64,000 nucleotides of DNA from Planctomycetota bacterium. GTDB lineage: Bacteria; Planctomycetota; UBA1135; UBA2386. The notes below the pieces were generated by a model. That model worked only from the letters and a program-made list of their open reading frames with translations, made no database searches and had not been told where the DNA came from. Below are positions 45,697 through 54,709 of the stretch, piece by piece (the stretch's first letter is position 1; every line of letters begins with the position of its first letter). Position numbers and translations under genes: made by a program. The DNA is taken from contig JACKHZ010000009.1 in NCBI GenBank assembly GCA_020638735.1, positions 372,001-436,000 of the forward strand, read 5' to 3'.

Positions 45697-46329
45697 GTGA
45701 CTTCCCCCACCGAGCCAATTCCTGCCGACGGCCGCCCGCGGCCGAGCCCCGAGAACGCCCCCGTGACCGCCGCCGACCACCCGGACCGCAAGGCCACCAT
45801 CAACCAGCAGGCGAAGAACGCGTTCTTCGTCCAGGACTACGGCTCGACCCGCCGCATCGACGGCGTCGAGATCGTCGAGCTGAAGCGCTTCAACGACGAC
45901 GGCGGCGCCATCACCGAGCTGGGCCGCTTCCAGGGCGGCCTGCACCAACAGCTGCCGGGCTTCGAGTGCCGGCAGGTCAACTACTCGGAGATGGAGCCGG
46001 GCGCCATCAAGGCCTTCCACATGCACCACCGCCAGACGGACGTCTGGTACGTGCCGCCGTGCGACAAGCTGCTGCTGGTGCTGCACGACTGCCGCCAGGG
46101 CTCGCCGACCGAGGGCGCGACGATGCGCTTCGTGCTCGGCGACGGCAAGGACCGCCTGGTGCGCATCCCGCCGGGCGTCGCGCACGGCGCGCGCAACATC
46201 GGCCGTGAGCGCGGCCGCATCCTCTACATGGTCGACGTGCTGTTCTCGATGACGCCGGGTGAGTGCGACGAAGGCCGGCTGCCGTGGGATCACCTCGGCG
46301 CCGACATCTGGGAGATCGTGCGCGGCTGA
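45697..46329 (+). CDS. dTDP-4-dehydrorhamnose 3,5-epimerase-like cupin
   Basis: A 210-residue protein with a ~40-residue Pro-rich lead, then a RmlC-type cupin: AFHMHHRQTDVWYVPPCDKL, LVLHDCRQGSP, RIPPGVAHGARNIG and a C-terminal DEGRLPWDHLGADIWEI. RmlC makes the L-rhamnose precursor by double epimerisation, or relatives act on other nucleotide sugars. The proximity of a RhaEW-like fusion at 39075 is suggestive only. The GTG start lies seven bases past the FGE-like gene stop. Confidence 0.75.
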   Translation: MTSPTEPIPADGRPRPSPENAPVTAADHPDRKATINQQAKNAFFVQDYGSTRRIDGVEIVELKRFNDDGGAITELGRFQGGLHQQLPGFECRQVNYSEMEPGAIKAFHMHHRQTDVWYVPPCDKLLLVLHDCRQGSPTEGATMRFVLGDGKDRLVRIPPGVAHGARNIGRERGRILYMVDVLFSMTPGECDEGRLPWDHLGADIWEIVRG

Positions 46330-46341
46330 CGCCGCGCCGCG

Positions 46342-47829
46342 TCACAGCAGCGGCGAGAACAGCCCGCACAGCCCGTCGATCGCCCGCCGCAGCGGGTCGC
46401 GCGGCAGATCGCCTTCGGCGACGCTGCGGAACCCGACGTCGCGCTCGGCGACCGTCGCCAGCACCTGCTCCGCGAGCTCCGGCGAGTCGAGCGCCACCGC
46501 GGCGATCTCGAAGTTCAGGTGCGCGCTGCGCAGGTCCATGTTGTGGCTACCGACGAACACGGTGCGACCGTCGAGCACCAGGAACTTGGCGTGGTTGTAC
46601 TCCTGCAGCGTCTCGCGCACCTCGATGCCGGCCTCGAGCAGGCGCCGATAGTGGTGCCGCTGCGCGTGGTAGAGCACCGGCGCCTCGGCGCTCTGCCCGT
46701 TGGTGCGCACCGACACCCGCACGCCGCGCGCCGCCGCCAGCTGCAGCGCGAACAACAGCGTCGACGGCAGCACCAGGTACGGCGAGCTCAGGTCGACGGT
46801 GCGCCCGGCCTCGCCGATCGCCTGCACCATCGCGAACCAGAGCATCGACTGCTCGCGGTCGGGTCCGCTGAAGACGACGGCGACGCGCTCGCCGTCCGGG
46901 TGCGACGGCGCCGCCGGGCCGAGGTCCGGCAGCGCTTCGTCGGCGGCGGTGCACCAGTCCTGGACGAACACCTCCTGCAGCCGGTCGACCGCCGGACCGC
47001 GCAGCTCCAGCATCGCGTCGAACCAGCGCCGGGTGCGGCCGACGCGGTCGGTGCGGTACTCGTCGCCGACGTTGCGCCCACCGACGAAGCCGACCTCGCC
47101 GTCGACGATCAGCAGCTTGCGGTGGTTGCGGAGGTTGACCGTGAACGGCCGCCGCTTCCACAGCAGCGGCAGGAACGGCTCGGCGCGGCCGCCGGCGGCG
47201 CGCAGCGCGGCGAGGTGGTGCGCCTTGAGCCCCCAGCTGCCGAACGAGTCGTAGCACAGCCGCACCTGCACACCGCGCCGCGCCGCGTCGGCGAGCACGG
47301 CCAGGAAGCGCAGGCCCGTCTCGTCGGGGCGCAGGATGTAGACGACACAGTGCACGTGGCTGCGGGCGCCGGCGATCGCGGCCGCGGCTGCGGCGAAGAA
47401 CTCCTCGCCGCCCGACAGCCAGCGCACGCGGTTGCCACCGGTGGTCGCGCCGCCGCGCGCGAGCAGCGCCTCGAGACCAGCGGCGCCAGCGCTCGGGACG
47501 TCGACCAGATCGCCGGCGGCAGCCTCGTCGTCGTCCGTTTCCTGCACCGCGCGCAGGCGACCGCCGCGGCGACGCACCATGCGCAGCTTGCGCAGCTGCA
47601 GACGACGCGGCAGCAGGTAGTAGAGCAACAGGCCGAACCACGGCGCGAGCAGGATGACCGCCACCCACAGCAGCGTGCTCGCCGGCGAGCCTCCCCGCGT
47701 CAGCACGCGGTAGACGAACACCGCCGCCAACACCTCGCCGAGCACGGCGACCAGGAACACGATCGACGACCACGCCCACACGGCGTCGCTCTCGAGCGTC
47801 GCAGCGACACCCTGGGCCGCCGACCACAT
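46342..47829 (-). CDS. cls: Cardiolipin synthase (phospholipase D family)
   Basis: A 495-residue membrane enzyme. Two N-terminal helices (WSSIVFLVAVLGEVLAAVFV and STLLWVAVILLAPWFGLLLY) precede two PLD catalytic motifs: NHRKLLIVDGEVGFVGGRN and NHAKFLVLDGRTVFVGSHN. Here Asn replaces the first residue before His-x-Lys as in other Cls. It joins two phosphatidylglycerols into cardiolipin at the inner membrane. Converges with the cupin gene, 12 bases between stops. Confidence 0.92.
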   Translation of the reverse strand: MWSAAQGVAATLESDAVWAWSSIVFLVAVLGEVLAAVFVYRVLTRGGSPASTLLWVAVILLAPWFGLLLYYLLPRRLQLRKLRMVRRRGGRLRAVQETDDDEAAAGDLVDVPSAGAAGLEALLARGGATTGGNRVRWLSGGEEFFAAAAAAIAGARSHVHCVVYILRPDETGLRFLAVLADAARRGVQVRLCYDSFGSWGLKAHHLAALRAAGGRAEPFLPLLWKRRPFTVNLRNHRKLLIVDGEVGFVGGRNVGDEYRTDRVGRTRRWFDAMLELRGPAVDRLQEVFVQDWCTAADEALPDLGPAAPSHPDGERVAVVFSGPDREQSMLWFAMVQAIGEAGRTVDLSSPYLVLPSTLLFALQLAAARGVRVSVRTNGQSAEAPVLYHAQRHHYRRLLEAGIEVRETLQEYNHAKFLVLDGRTVFVGSHNMDLRSAHLNFEIAAVALDSPELAEQVLATVAERDVGFRSVAEGDLPRDPLRRAIDGLCGLFSPLL

Positions 47830-47833
47830 CGCC

Positions 47834-48382
47834 CTAGCGGGCCCGCGGCGTGCGGGTGCCCCCCTGCCTGACGATCAGCGGCAGCAGGTGGCGCTCGCGG
47901 GCGTCGCCCGCCACTTCACCCGACGACGCCGGTTCGCCCTCCAGGGACATGACGAAGTACTGGCCGAGCTTCGGCTCGCGACCGAGCGGCTGGTCGATGT
48001 AGAACGTCGCCCGCCAACCGGGCTCGACGACCTGCGGCTGCAGCGAGCCGTAGGGCATCATGTCCGGGCCGCCGATCGAGCCGTCGAGGCGCCGCAGCAA
48101 CACCTGACCGATGGTGCCGAGGTTGACGCCGCCGTTGCGGCCCACGTGCACGGTCACCGGCGACGCGCCGTGGTTGTCGACCTGCACCTTGACGAAGACC
48201 TCCTGCTCGTAGAGATCGACGGTCACGTCGGCGCCACACAGCTGGCCGCCATACGAGCCCGGCCCGCGTTCGGTCAGGCTGGTACGGCCGGTCAGCTCGG
48301 CGCGCAACCACGGCTCGGGCGGCGGCGTCGTGCAGGCGGTCACCAGGGAGACAACGGCGAGGGGCAGGACGAGCTTCGGCAT
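47834..48382 (-). CDS. DUF1425-like lipoprotein
   Basis: About 182 residues: signal MPKLVLPLAVVSLVTAC with lipobox VTAC, then a beta-rich domain (YGGQLCGADVTVDLYEQEVF, VKVQVDNHGASPVTVHVG, VVEPGWRATFYIDQPLGREP). The pattern resembles the YcfL/DUF1425-type outer-membrane-associated lipoproteins whose role is unclear. An ATG five codons upstream (48397) is an alternative start. It precedes cls by four bases, probably one transcript. Confidence 0.65.
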   Translation of the reverse strand: MPKLVLPLAVVSLVTACTTPPPEPWLRAELTGRTSLTERGPGSYGGQLCGADVTVDLYEQEVFVKVQVDNHGASPVTVHVGRNGGVNLGTIGQVLLRRLDGSIGGPDMMPYGSLQPQVVEPGWRATFYIDQPLGREPKLGQYFVMSLEGEPASSGEVAGDARERHLLPLIVRQGGTRTPRAR

Positions 48383-48487
48383 CGTGCCCGAGAACATAGC
48401 GACACGCCGCGGCCGATCAGCCGTCTTCTGCGGGGCAGCGACGCTCACACGCGGCGCGCACCGGAAGCGCCCGCCGGAAAGCACCGC

Positions 48488-48514
48488 GGCCGCCTGCAGG
48501 AGCTGCAGGCGGCC
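48488..48514 (-). terminator. Hairpin after the tRNA gene
   Basis: Perfect 12-base arms (GGCCGCCTGCAG and CTGCAGGCGGCC) around a 3-base loop, six bases downstream of the tRNA CCA on the minus strand. No strong T run follows. A good terminator candidate for the tRNA transcript. Confidence 0.65.
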
Positions 48515-48522
48515 GGGAATGG

Positions 48523-48595
48523 AGCCGATGGTCGGACTCGGACCGACGACCTATGCTTTACGAAAGCATTGCTCTACCAGCTGAGCTACATCGGC
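48523..48595 (-). tRNA. tRNA-Thr, anticodon CGU
   Basis: On the minus strand the 73-base body folds fully. Acceptor arms are GCCGATG and CATCGGC, the D arm GCTCAGCTGGTAGAGC, the anticodon arm ATGCT / AGCAT with loop TTCGTAA (anticodon CGT), and the T arm has TTCGA-like GTCCGAGTC. The CCA end is encoded (48520-48522, read on the minus strand). It decodes ACG threonine codons, which fits the high GC. A strong hairpin follows. Confidence 0.95.
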
Positions 48596-48683
48596 GTGTG
48601 AGGCGAAGGACAGTAGCGAGGTGTCCGGGTCAGGTCCAGCGAGAACCACCCCGCGACCACCTGCATCGGTCGCGCGCCGCGCG

Positions 48684-48721
48684 GACCTGAACCCGCCCCG
48701 GAGACCTGAACCCGCCCCGGA
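48684..48721. repeat. Tandem 19-base repeat near the tRNA
   Basis: Two identical 19-base units (48684-48702 and 48703-48721), GACCTGAACCCGCCCCGGA, lie between the tRNA and the HEAT-protein gene end. A related inverted piece (GACCTGACCCGG on the other strand) lies near 48622-48636. Confidence 0.8.
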
Positions 48722-48728
48722 AACGACG

Positions 48729-48752
48729 CGGCCGCAGCGTCTGCTGCGGCCG
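48729..48752 (-). terminator. Hairpin after the HEAT-protein gene
   Basis: Perfect 10-base arms (CGGCCGCAGC and GCTGCGGCCG) with a 4-base loop, about 60 bases past the stop of the minus-strand gene ending at 48809. Likely its terminator. Confidence 0.55.
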
Positions 48753-48808
48753 GCGAGATCACCGCGCGGGCGGTGACGGGTTCGGGGCGGGGCGAGGCCC
48801 GCGTGCGA

Positions 48809-50893
48809 TCAGCCCTCGCCGCCGGTGCCGGCGACCTTGGCCAGCTTGCGCAGCAGCTCGGCCTTCTTCTCGGCGTCCAGCTTCGCCTTGCCGAAGGCGA
48901 TCGCGATCGCCTTGCGCAGCACGACGTCGCTCGAAGCGTCCATCGCCGCCGACAGCCCCGCGACCGCCGCGTCCGGGCAGACCGGCATGCGGCCCAGCAC
49001 GTTGCCGATCGCCTCGGCGCTGGCCACCTTCAGCTCGTCGCTGCCGCTCTCCAGCGCGGCGAGCAGGGCCGGCAGCTCGTTCTCGCCACCGGCGAGGCCG
49101 ACGGCGCGGGCCGCTGGGACCGCGACGGTGTCGCCGCGGTTCAGCTGCAGGGCCAGGTTGGTGACGGCGCCGGCGATGTCCGCCTTGCGACGGGCGAGCG
49201 ACAGCAGGTCGGCGCTGGCGGCGCTGGCGTAGGTCTCGGCGCGCGCGCCGGCGGCGTTCTCGGCACCTTCGAGCGCGGTGGAGACCGCGGCGATCAGGCT
49301 CTCGCCGGTCAGCGGCGCCATCGTGAAGGTGACCTCGTCGCCGAAGCGCTCACGGGCCGCGTCCTCGTCCTTGGTGACGACGACGATGCGGGTGTGCGCC
49401 ATGCGCGGGTCCTTCTTGATGTTGCCGATGACGTCCTCCGGCATGCGGTCCGGCAGGATCTCGTTGATGACGACCACGTCGGTCGGCGTCCAGAGCAGGT
49501 CGCGGATGCCCATCACCGCCGAAGTTTCGGCGGTGCCGGTGAAGCTGCGCACCCCGGAGAGGCTGGCCACCGCGGCGCTGACGTCGTTCGACGGCGGCGC
49601 GATCACCTTGACGGTGTTGACCTTCTCCTCGGTGACGGCCTGGGCGAGCACGTCGACGACCTGGCCGAGCTGCGGCACGTCGTTGCCGCGGCTGGCGCGC
49701 ACCAGGGCGTTGGCGGCCGCGTACTGGATGCGCTTGTCGGTGCTGTTGAGCGCCGCGACCAGCGCGCTGTCGCCGATCGAGTCGACGAGTTCGGCCTCGG
49801 ACAGCGCGTGGATCGCGCCGACCGCGACCGGGGCCAGGCCCTTGGCGACGCCCGCGTCCAGCGCGCCGCGCAGCGCGTCGACGCCGGTTGCCAGCGCGGC
49901 GATCTTCAGGTCGTCCGCCACCGGGGCGAGCTCGGCGAGGGCCTCGTCGCTGCCGATCAGCTCGGCTTCGGCCAGGTTGGCCTGCGCCAGCGAGCTGCGG
50001 GCGGCGAGGCTGGTCGGCGCCATCGCCACGGCGTGCGCGGCGACGGCCTTGGCCAGCTCGGTCGGGTAGAGCTGCGACGGCACGTCGGTGGCGACGAGCT
50101 TGTCGTCGACCAGCGACCAGACGACTTCGCTGTAGCCGCCCGGCGGGATGACTCCCTTCAGGTAGCCGTCGGCCTGGGCCAGCATCAGGTTCAGCGCGTC
50201 ACCGCTGACCTTGACCTTCTCCAGGAACTTCTGGGCGATCGACTGCACGTCGGTGCGCGGGTCGTTGGCCAGCGAGGCCATCATCGGCGCGGCGCGGCGG
50301 TCGGCGATCAGCTTCAGCGCGGCGGCGACGTTGCGCACCACCAGGTCGTTGCTCGAACCCAGCGCCTCGATCAGCGGCAGCACCGCGACGGCGCCGAGCT
50401 GGTTGAGGGCCGCGATCGACTGGATCTGCGTGTTGGCGTCGTCGACGCCCAGCCGCTCGACCAACGCCGGCACCGCGAACTCGCCGTGCTCGACGACCAG
50501 CTTGTTGATCGCACCCTGACGGTCCTCGTAGCTCGCATCGACCGAGACGACCGTGTCGACCAGCGCGGCGATCGCGTCCTTGTCGCGGTTGCGCTCCTTG
50601 CGGGTGACCTGGGCCTTCTCGAGGATCGACCGGGCGATCTTCTGGATCTCGCCCTCCTGCGTCATCAGCAGGTACCACTCGTCCTGGCTCACGCTCTGGT
50701 AGAGGCGCAGCGCCTCTTCGTTCGACGGATCCGAGTGCAGGATCTCCTGCAGCTTCTCGATGGCCTCCTTCGGCTGGTTGACGCGCAGCAGGATCACGGC
50801 CTCTTGCAGCGGAGTTTCCTGCGCCAGAGCCGAGCCACCGACGACGACGGCGACGACTGCCGCCAGGAGAGACTGATGGAACGAGCGGGCCAT
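48809..50893 (-). CDS. Exported HEAT-repeat protein with pseudo-receiver domain
   Basis: A 694-residue protein with signal peptide LLAAVVAVVVGGSALAQ and a ribosome-binding site (AAGGAG). After a TPR-like start (VNQPKEAIEKLQEILHSDPS) come HEAT-like helical repeats (VPALVERLGVDDANTQIQSI, VLPLIEALGSSNDLVVRNVA). Around 485-560 lies a receiver-like alpha/beta unit: DVVVINEILPDR in place of the phospho-acceptor strand, TRIVVVTKDED, and FTMAPLTGESLIAAV in place of the Lys-Pro strand. Neither acceptor Asp nor conserved Lys is seen. More HEAT repeats end the protein. Divergent from the NtrC-type gene at 51257. Confidence 0.75.
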   Translation of the reverse strand: MARSFHQSLLAAVVAVVVGGSALAQETPLQEAVILLRVNQPKEAIEKLQEILHSDPSNEEALRLYQSVSQDEWYLLMTQEGEIQKIARSILEKAQVTRKERNRDKDAIAALVDTVVSVDASYEDRQGAINKLVVEHGEFAVPALVERLGVDDANTQIQSIAALNQLGAVAVLPLIEALGSSNDLVVRNVAAALKLIADRRAAPMMASLANDPRTDVQSIAQKFLEKVKVSGDALNLMLAQADGYLKGVIPPGGYSEVVWSLVDDKLVATDVPSQLYPTELAKAVAAHAVAMAPTSLAARSSLAQANLAEAELIGSDEALAELAPVADDLKIAALATGVDALRGALDAGVAKGLAPVAVGAIHALSEAELVDSIGDSALVAALNSTDKRIQYAAANALVRASRGNDVPQLGQVVDVLAQAVTEEKVNTVKVIAPPSNDVSAAVASLSGVRSFTGTAETSAVMGIRDLLWTPTDVVVINEILPDRMPEDVIGNIKKDPRMAHTRIVVVTKDEDAARERFGDEVTFTMAPLTGESLIAAVSTALEGAENAAGARAETYASAASADLLSLARRKADIAGAVTNLALQLNRGDTVAVPAARAVGLAGGENELPALLAALESGSDELKVASAEAIGNVLGRMPVCPDAAVAGLSAAMDASSDVVLRKAIAIAFGKAKLDAEKKAELLRKLAKVAGTGGEG

Positions 50894-51256
50894 GAAAACG
50901 GGCTCCTTAGGAGATTCGGATGCGTGAGGGGTCTGAGAGGGCTCGACAGGGAGTAGGCGCCGCAGGGCGTGGGACGATCTGGCGCCGGAACTCCCCCCGG
51001 CGAAACAGGCCGGAAAGGGCTGTCGAATGCTATGTTCCGTCGCCCGACCGTCAAGTGGACGCACCGCTTGGCCGGGTTTCTGGCGAAGGATACCCTGCCG
51101 CTTGCGAGATGCGCGGCCACCGCCACCGGCGGGGCTCCCCCGAGCGGCGACCCGCCGATGGCAAGGCGCGCAGCGCGCGGCCAACAATTCCGCCGCCGCG
51201 GACCCGCGCGCCGGCAATCGCTGGCGCCGACGAGGACGCTGGTTACAACGACCGGC
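50894..51256. promoter_or_regulatory. Divergent intergenic region, 363 bases
   Basis: Lies between the starts of the HEAT-protein gene and the NtrC-type gene and should contain both promoters. The plus-strand frame continues open upstream from 50969 but shows no conserved residues before MTGQRNDRG. I searched for a sigma-54 GG-N10-GC site and found no good one. Nothing else recognised. Confidence 0.4.
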
Positions 51257-52630
<1,374 letters not shown>

Positions 52631-52651
52631 CGCCACCGACGAAGCCGGTCG

Positions 52652-53614
52652 CTACTGAGCAGTCGGCAGCTGGAACTTCTGGTCGACCTTGAGGTCCTCG
52701 GTCAGGCCTGGGTTCAGCGACAGGATCTCACGGACCATCTTGTCCGCCTTGCCCTTGCCGTACTTCTTCGCCGCGATCTTCCACAGCGAGTCGCCGGCGA
52801 CGACCGTGTAGGTCACCGTACCGGCGATCGTCGGCGCGGCCGCGGCGGCGCCGCCGCCACCCGCGTCCGGCTCGGCGGCGCGCCCGCCCGGCAGGGCGAA
52901 GTCCGGCAGACCGATGCGGCCGCTGCCGTCGCTGCCACCCGACCGCGACGGATCGACGGCGTCGTACCGCACCGGCTGGCCGGCAGCGGAGGACAGCGCG
53001 TCGGACACCAGGGTGCGGGGCGTCTGCTGCTCGAGCATCGCCATCAGCACCTCGTCGTCGACCCACGGCACGCCGACCTCCTGACCGACCTGCAGGCGGT
53101 TGGCCTGGAGGTTCTCGTTGAGGTAGGGAGCCTCGTCGAGGAACGGATCGCGGGCGCCGCACCAGCGCCGCACCAGGACCTCGAGGCTGTCGCCGGCGCG
53201 GGCGCGGACGAATCGCACGTTGTGGTCACGGCGATACGGGCCGAGCTTCTGCGCGACGACCTCGGCGGCCAGCTGCGGGCGGGCCACCAGCGGCTGCTCC
53301 GGCACCAGCGCGTTGGGCGGCACGATGCCGCTGAGACCGGCGCCACCGAGACCGGTGCCACCGAGACCGGCTGCGCCATTGCCATTGGCGCCGGCCGACG
53401 CGCCCGGGCCTGCGCCGACGAGCCCCGCGTTGCCGGGGCCGGCCGCCGGCTGCTCGGCGCCGGCCGGCTGCAGCAGGTCGCTGAGGTTGTGCAGGCCATC
53501 GCCCTGCTGCTTGCCGCCGGCCTTCGATTCGTTGCCGAACAGGACCGCGATGACGAGGATCAGGGCCAGGAAGCCCGTGACCGCGTAGACCAACAACCGC
53601 TCGTTCTGCTTCAT
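52652..53614 (-). CDS. Membrane-anchored LysM protein
   Basis: A 320-residue protein with an excellent ribosome-binding site (GGAGGG). An N-terminal anchor LLVYAVTGFLALILVIAVLF is followed by a Gly/Ala-rich linker containing repeated GLGGTG/GAGLSG units (encoded by a 12-base DNA repeat near 53335-53385). A first LysM-like region is RARAGDSLEVLVRRWCG, and the clear C-terminal LysM is TVVAGDSLWKIAAKKYG, KMVREILSLNPGL. LysM binds peptidoglycan, so this protein should tie the membrane to the wall. It converges with the NtrC-type gene, 21 bases apart. Confidence 0.85.
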   Translation of the reverse strand: MKQNERLLVYAVTGFLALILVIAVLFGNESKAGGKQQGDGLHNLSDLLQPAGAEQPAAGPGNAGLVGAGPGASAGANGNGAAGLGGTGLGGAGLSGIVPPNALVPEQPLVARPQLAAEVVAQKLGPYRRDHNVRFVRARAGDSLEVLVRRWCGARDPFLDEAPYLNENLQANRLQVGQEVGVPWVDDEVLMAMLEQQTPRTLVSDALSSAAGQPVRYDAVDPSRSGGSDGSGRIGLPDFALPGGRAAEPDAGGGGAAAAAPTIAGTVTYTVVAGDSLWKIAAKKYGKGKADKMVREILSLNPGLTEDLKVDQKFQLPTAQ

Positions 53615-53872
53615 GCTGCCCTCCACCGGGACGTGCCCGGCACCGGGCGCGGCTCGCGCCGCTTCCGGTGTGACCACCGCCATGACGCGCCGCGGCGATC
53701 CTGGGGACCTCCACTTCGCGCCGGATGACCACGCGATCTCGCGCGCTGCAGCGCGCGTTGACCGGATCGCGAGACCATCGCCCGCCGCGGGATGACCGCC
53801 CGTTGCGAACGGCGGGATGCTACGCGAACCAAGCGGCACCGCCAAGCACCGGCCACACGAACTTGTTCGTCG

Positions 53873-54709
53873 TCAGCGACCGGGTTCGGACTTCGACGCC
53901 GGCGCGGACTGCTCGGCGCCCGCCGGCGCTGGCGGTGGCGGCGCGTGCTCGACGACCTGCACACCATCCGGAAGTCCGAGATCGGCGCTCGGCGGGTTCT
54001 CCGGATCCGCGCGCAGGTCGCGGAGCTCGATCGCGACGAGATCCCCGCTCGCGTCGCGGTAGCTGATCGCGCACAGCCGCGCCTCGGCGCGCGCGAAGGT
54101 GATGACGAGTTCGCGCAGATGACGACCGACCTCGTCGCGACGCGGCAGCAATCGCACCGCGACCCGCGCCGGGCGCTCGGGCTCCCCCTCGCGGCGCGGC
54201 ACATCAGCGCAACCGGCGATGCAGAAGTCGCGCAGCAGCTGCTCGTCGTCGCCGGCGACCGCGGCGAACAGGCCGACGGCCAGCTGCGGCCCGCCGAGGC
54301 GGAAGCGCTCGAGGCGCCGCTGGTTCGGCCGGTAGACCTCGTAGCAATCCGCCGTCAAGCGCACGACCGACGGGCGCGGCTTGCTGGCGCGGAACACCAC
54401 CGCTGCAGGCTTGGCGACGAACAGGAACTCACCGCTGCTGACCAGCGGTCGAGGACTCAACTCGGTGGTGCGCCGCTGCACGTAGTCGGCGACCAGCACG
54501 GCGACGTCGCGGCTCTGCTCGGCATGGCGGCGCAGCAGCTGCTCGGCGAGTTGCCTTTCGGCGTCGGGGACCACCGCGGGCTGCTGCTGCTGCTGCTGCT
54601 GCTCGGCCGCTGGCGCCGGCGAACGCTCGGTCCCGGCCGGCGGCTCCTGCCCGGCGAGCACGGCGCCGCACACCAGCGCACTCAGCGACATCGGCACGCG
54701 GCGATTCAC
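53873..54709 (-). CDS. LolA-like periplasmic protein
   Basis: A 278-residue protein with a signal peptide (SLSALVCGAVLAGQ), a Gln run (seven, from CAG codons) and a LolA/LolB-type beta-sheet domain: VADYVQRRTTELSPRPLVSS, GEFLFVAKPAAVVFRASKPR and CYEVYRPNQRRLERFRLGG. LolA carries lipoproteins across the periplasm; distant relatives bind other lipids. The GTG start overlaps the FAD-enzyme stop (GTGA), and that start overlaps hutU, so the three form one operon. The C-terminus is Pro/Ala-rich. Confidence 0.7.
   Translation of the reverse strand: MNRRVPMSLSALVCGAVLAGQEPPAGTERSPAPAAEQQQQQQQPAVVPDAERQLAEQLLRRHAEQSRDVAVLVADYVQRRTTELSPRPLVSSGEFLFVAKPAAVVFRASKPRPSVVRLTADCYEVYRPNQRRLERFRLGGPQLAVGLFAAVAGDDEQLLRDFCIAGCADVPRREGEPERPARVAVRLLPRRDEVGRHLRELVITFARAEARLCAISYRDASGDLVAIELRDLRADPENPPSADLGLPDGVQVVEHAPPPPAPAGAEQSAPASKSEPGR

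Noticed and set aside
48773..50956. Long plus-strand frame opposite the HEAT-protein gene
   Set aside because: Its Arg/Asp/Leu-rich sequence is the antisense of a well-formed gene with signal peptide and repeats.
50894..51256. Sigma-54 promoter between the HEAT and NtrC-type genes
   Set aside because: TGGC and TTGC words occur, but none with the required GG-N10-GC spacing.
53335..53385. Twelve-base repeats as a CRISPR-like or intergenic array
   Set aside because: They are inside the LysM protein gene and encode the Gly-rich linker; no spacers are present.
54582..54603. CAG/CTG trinucleotide run as a regulatory repeat
   Set aside because: It lies inside the LolA-like gene and simply encodes a short glutamine run.
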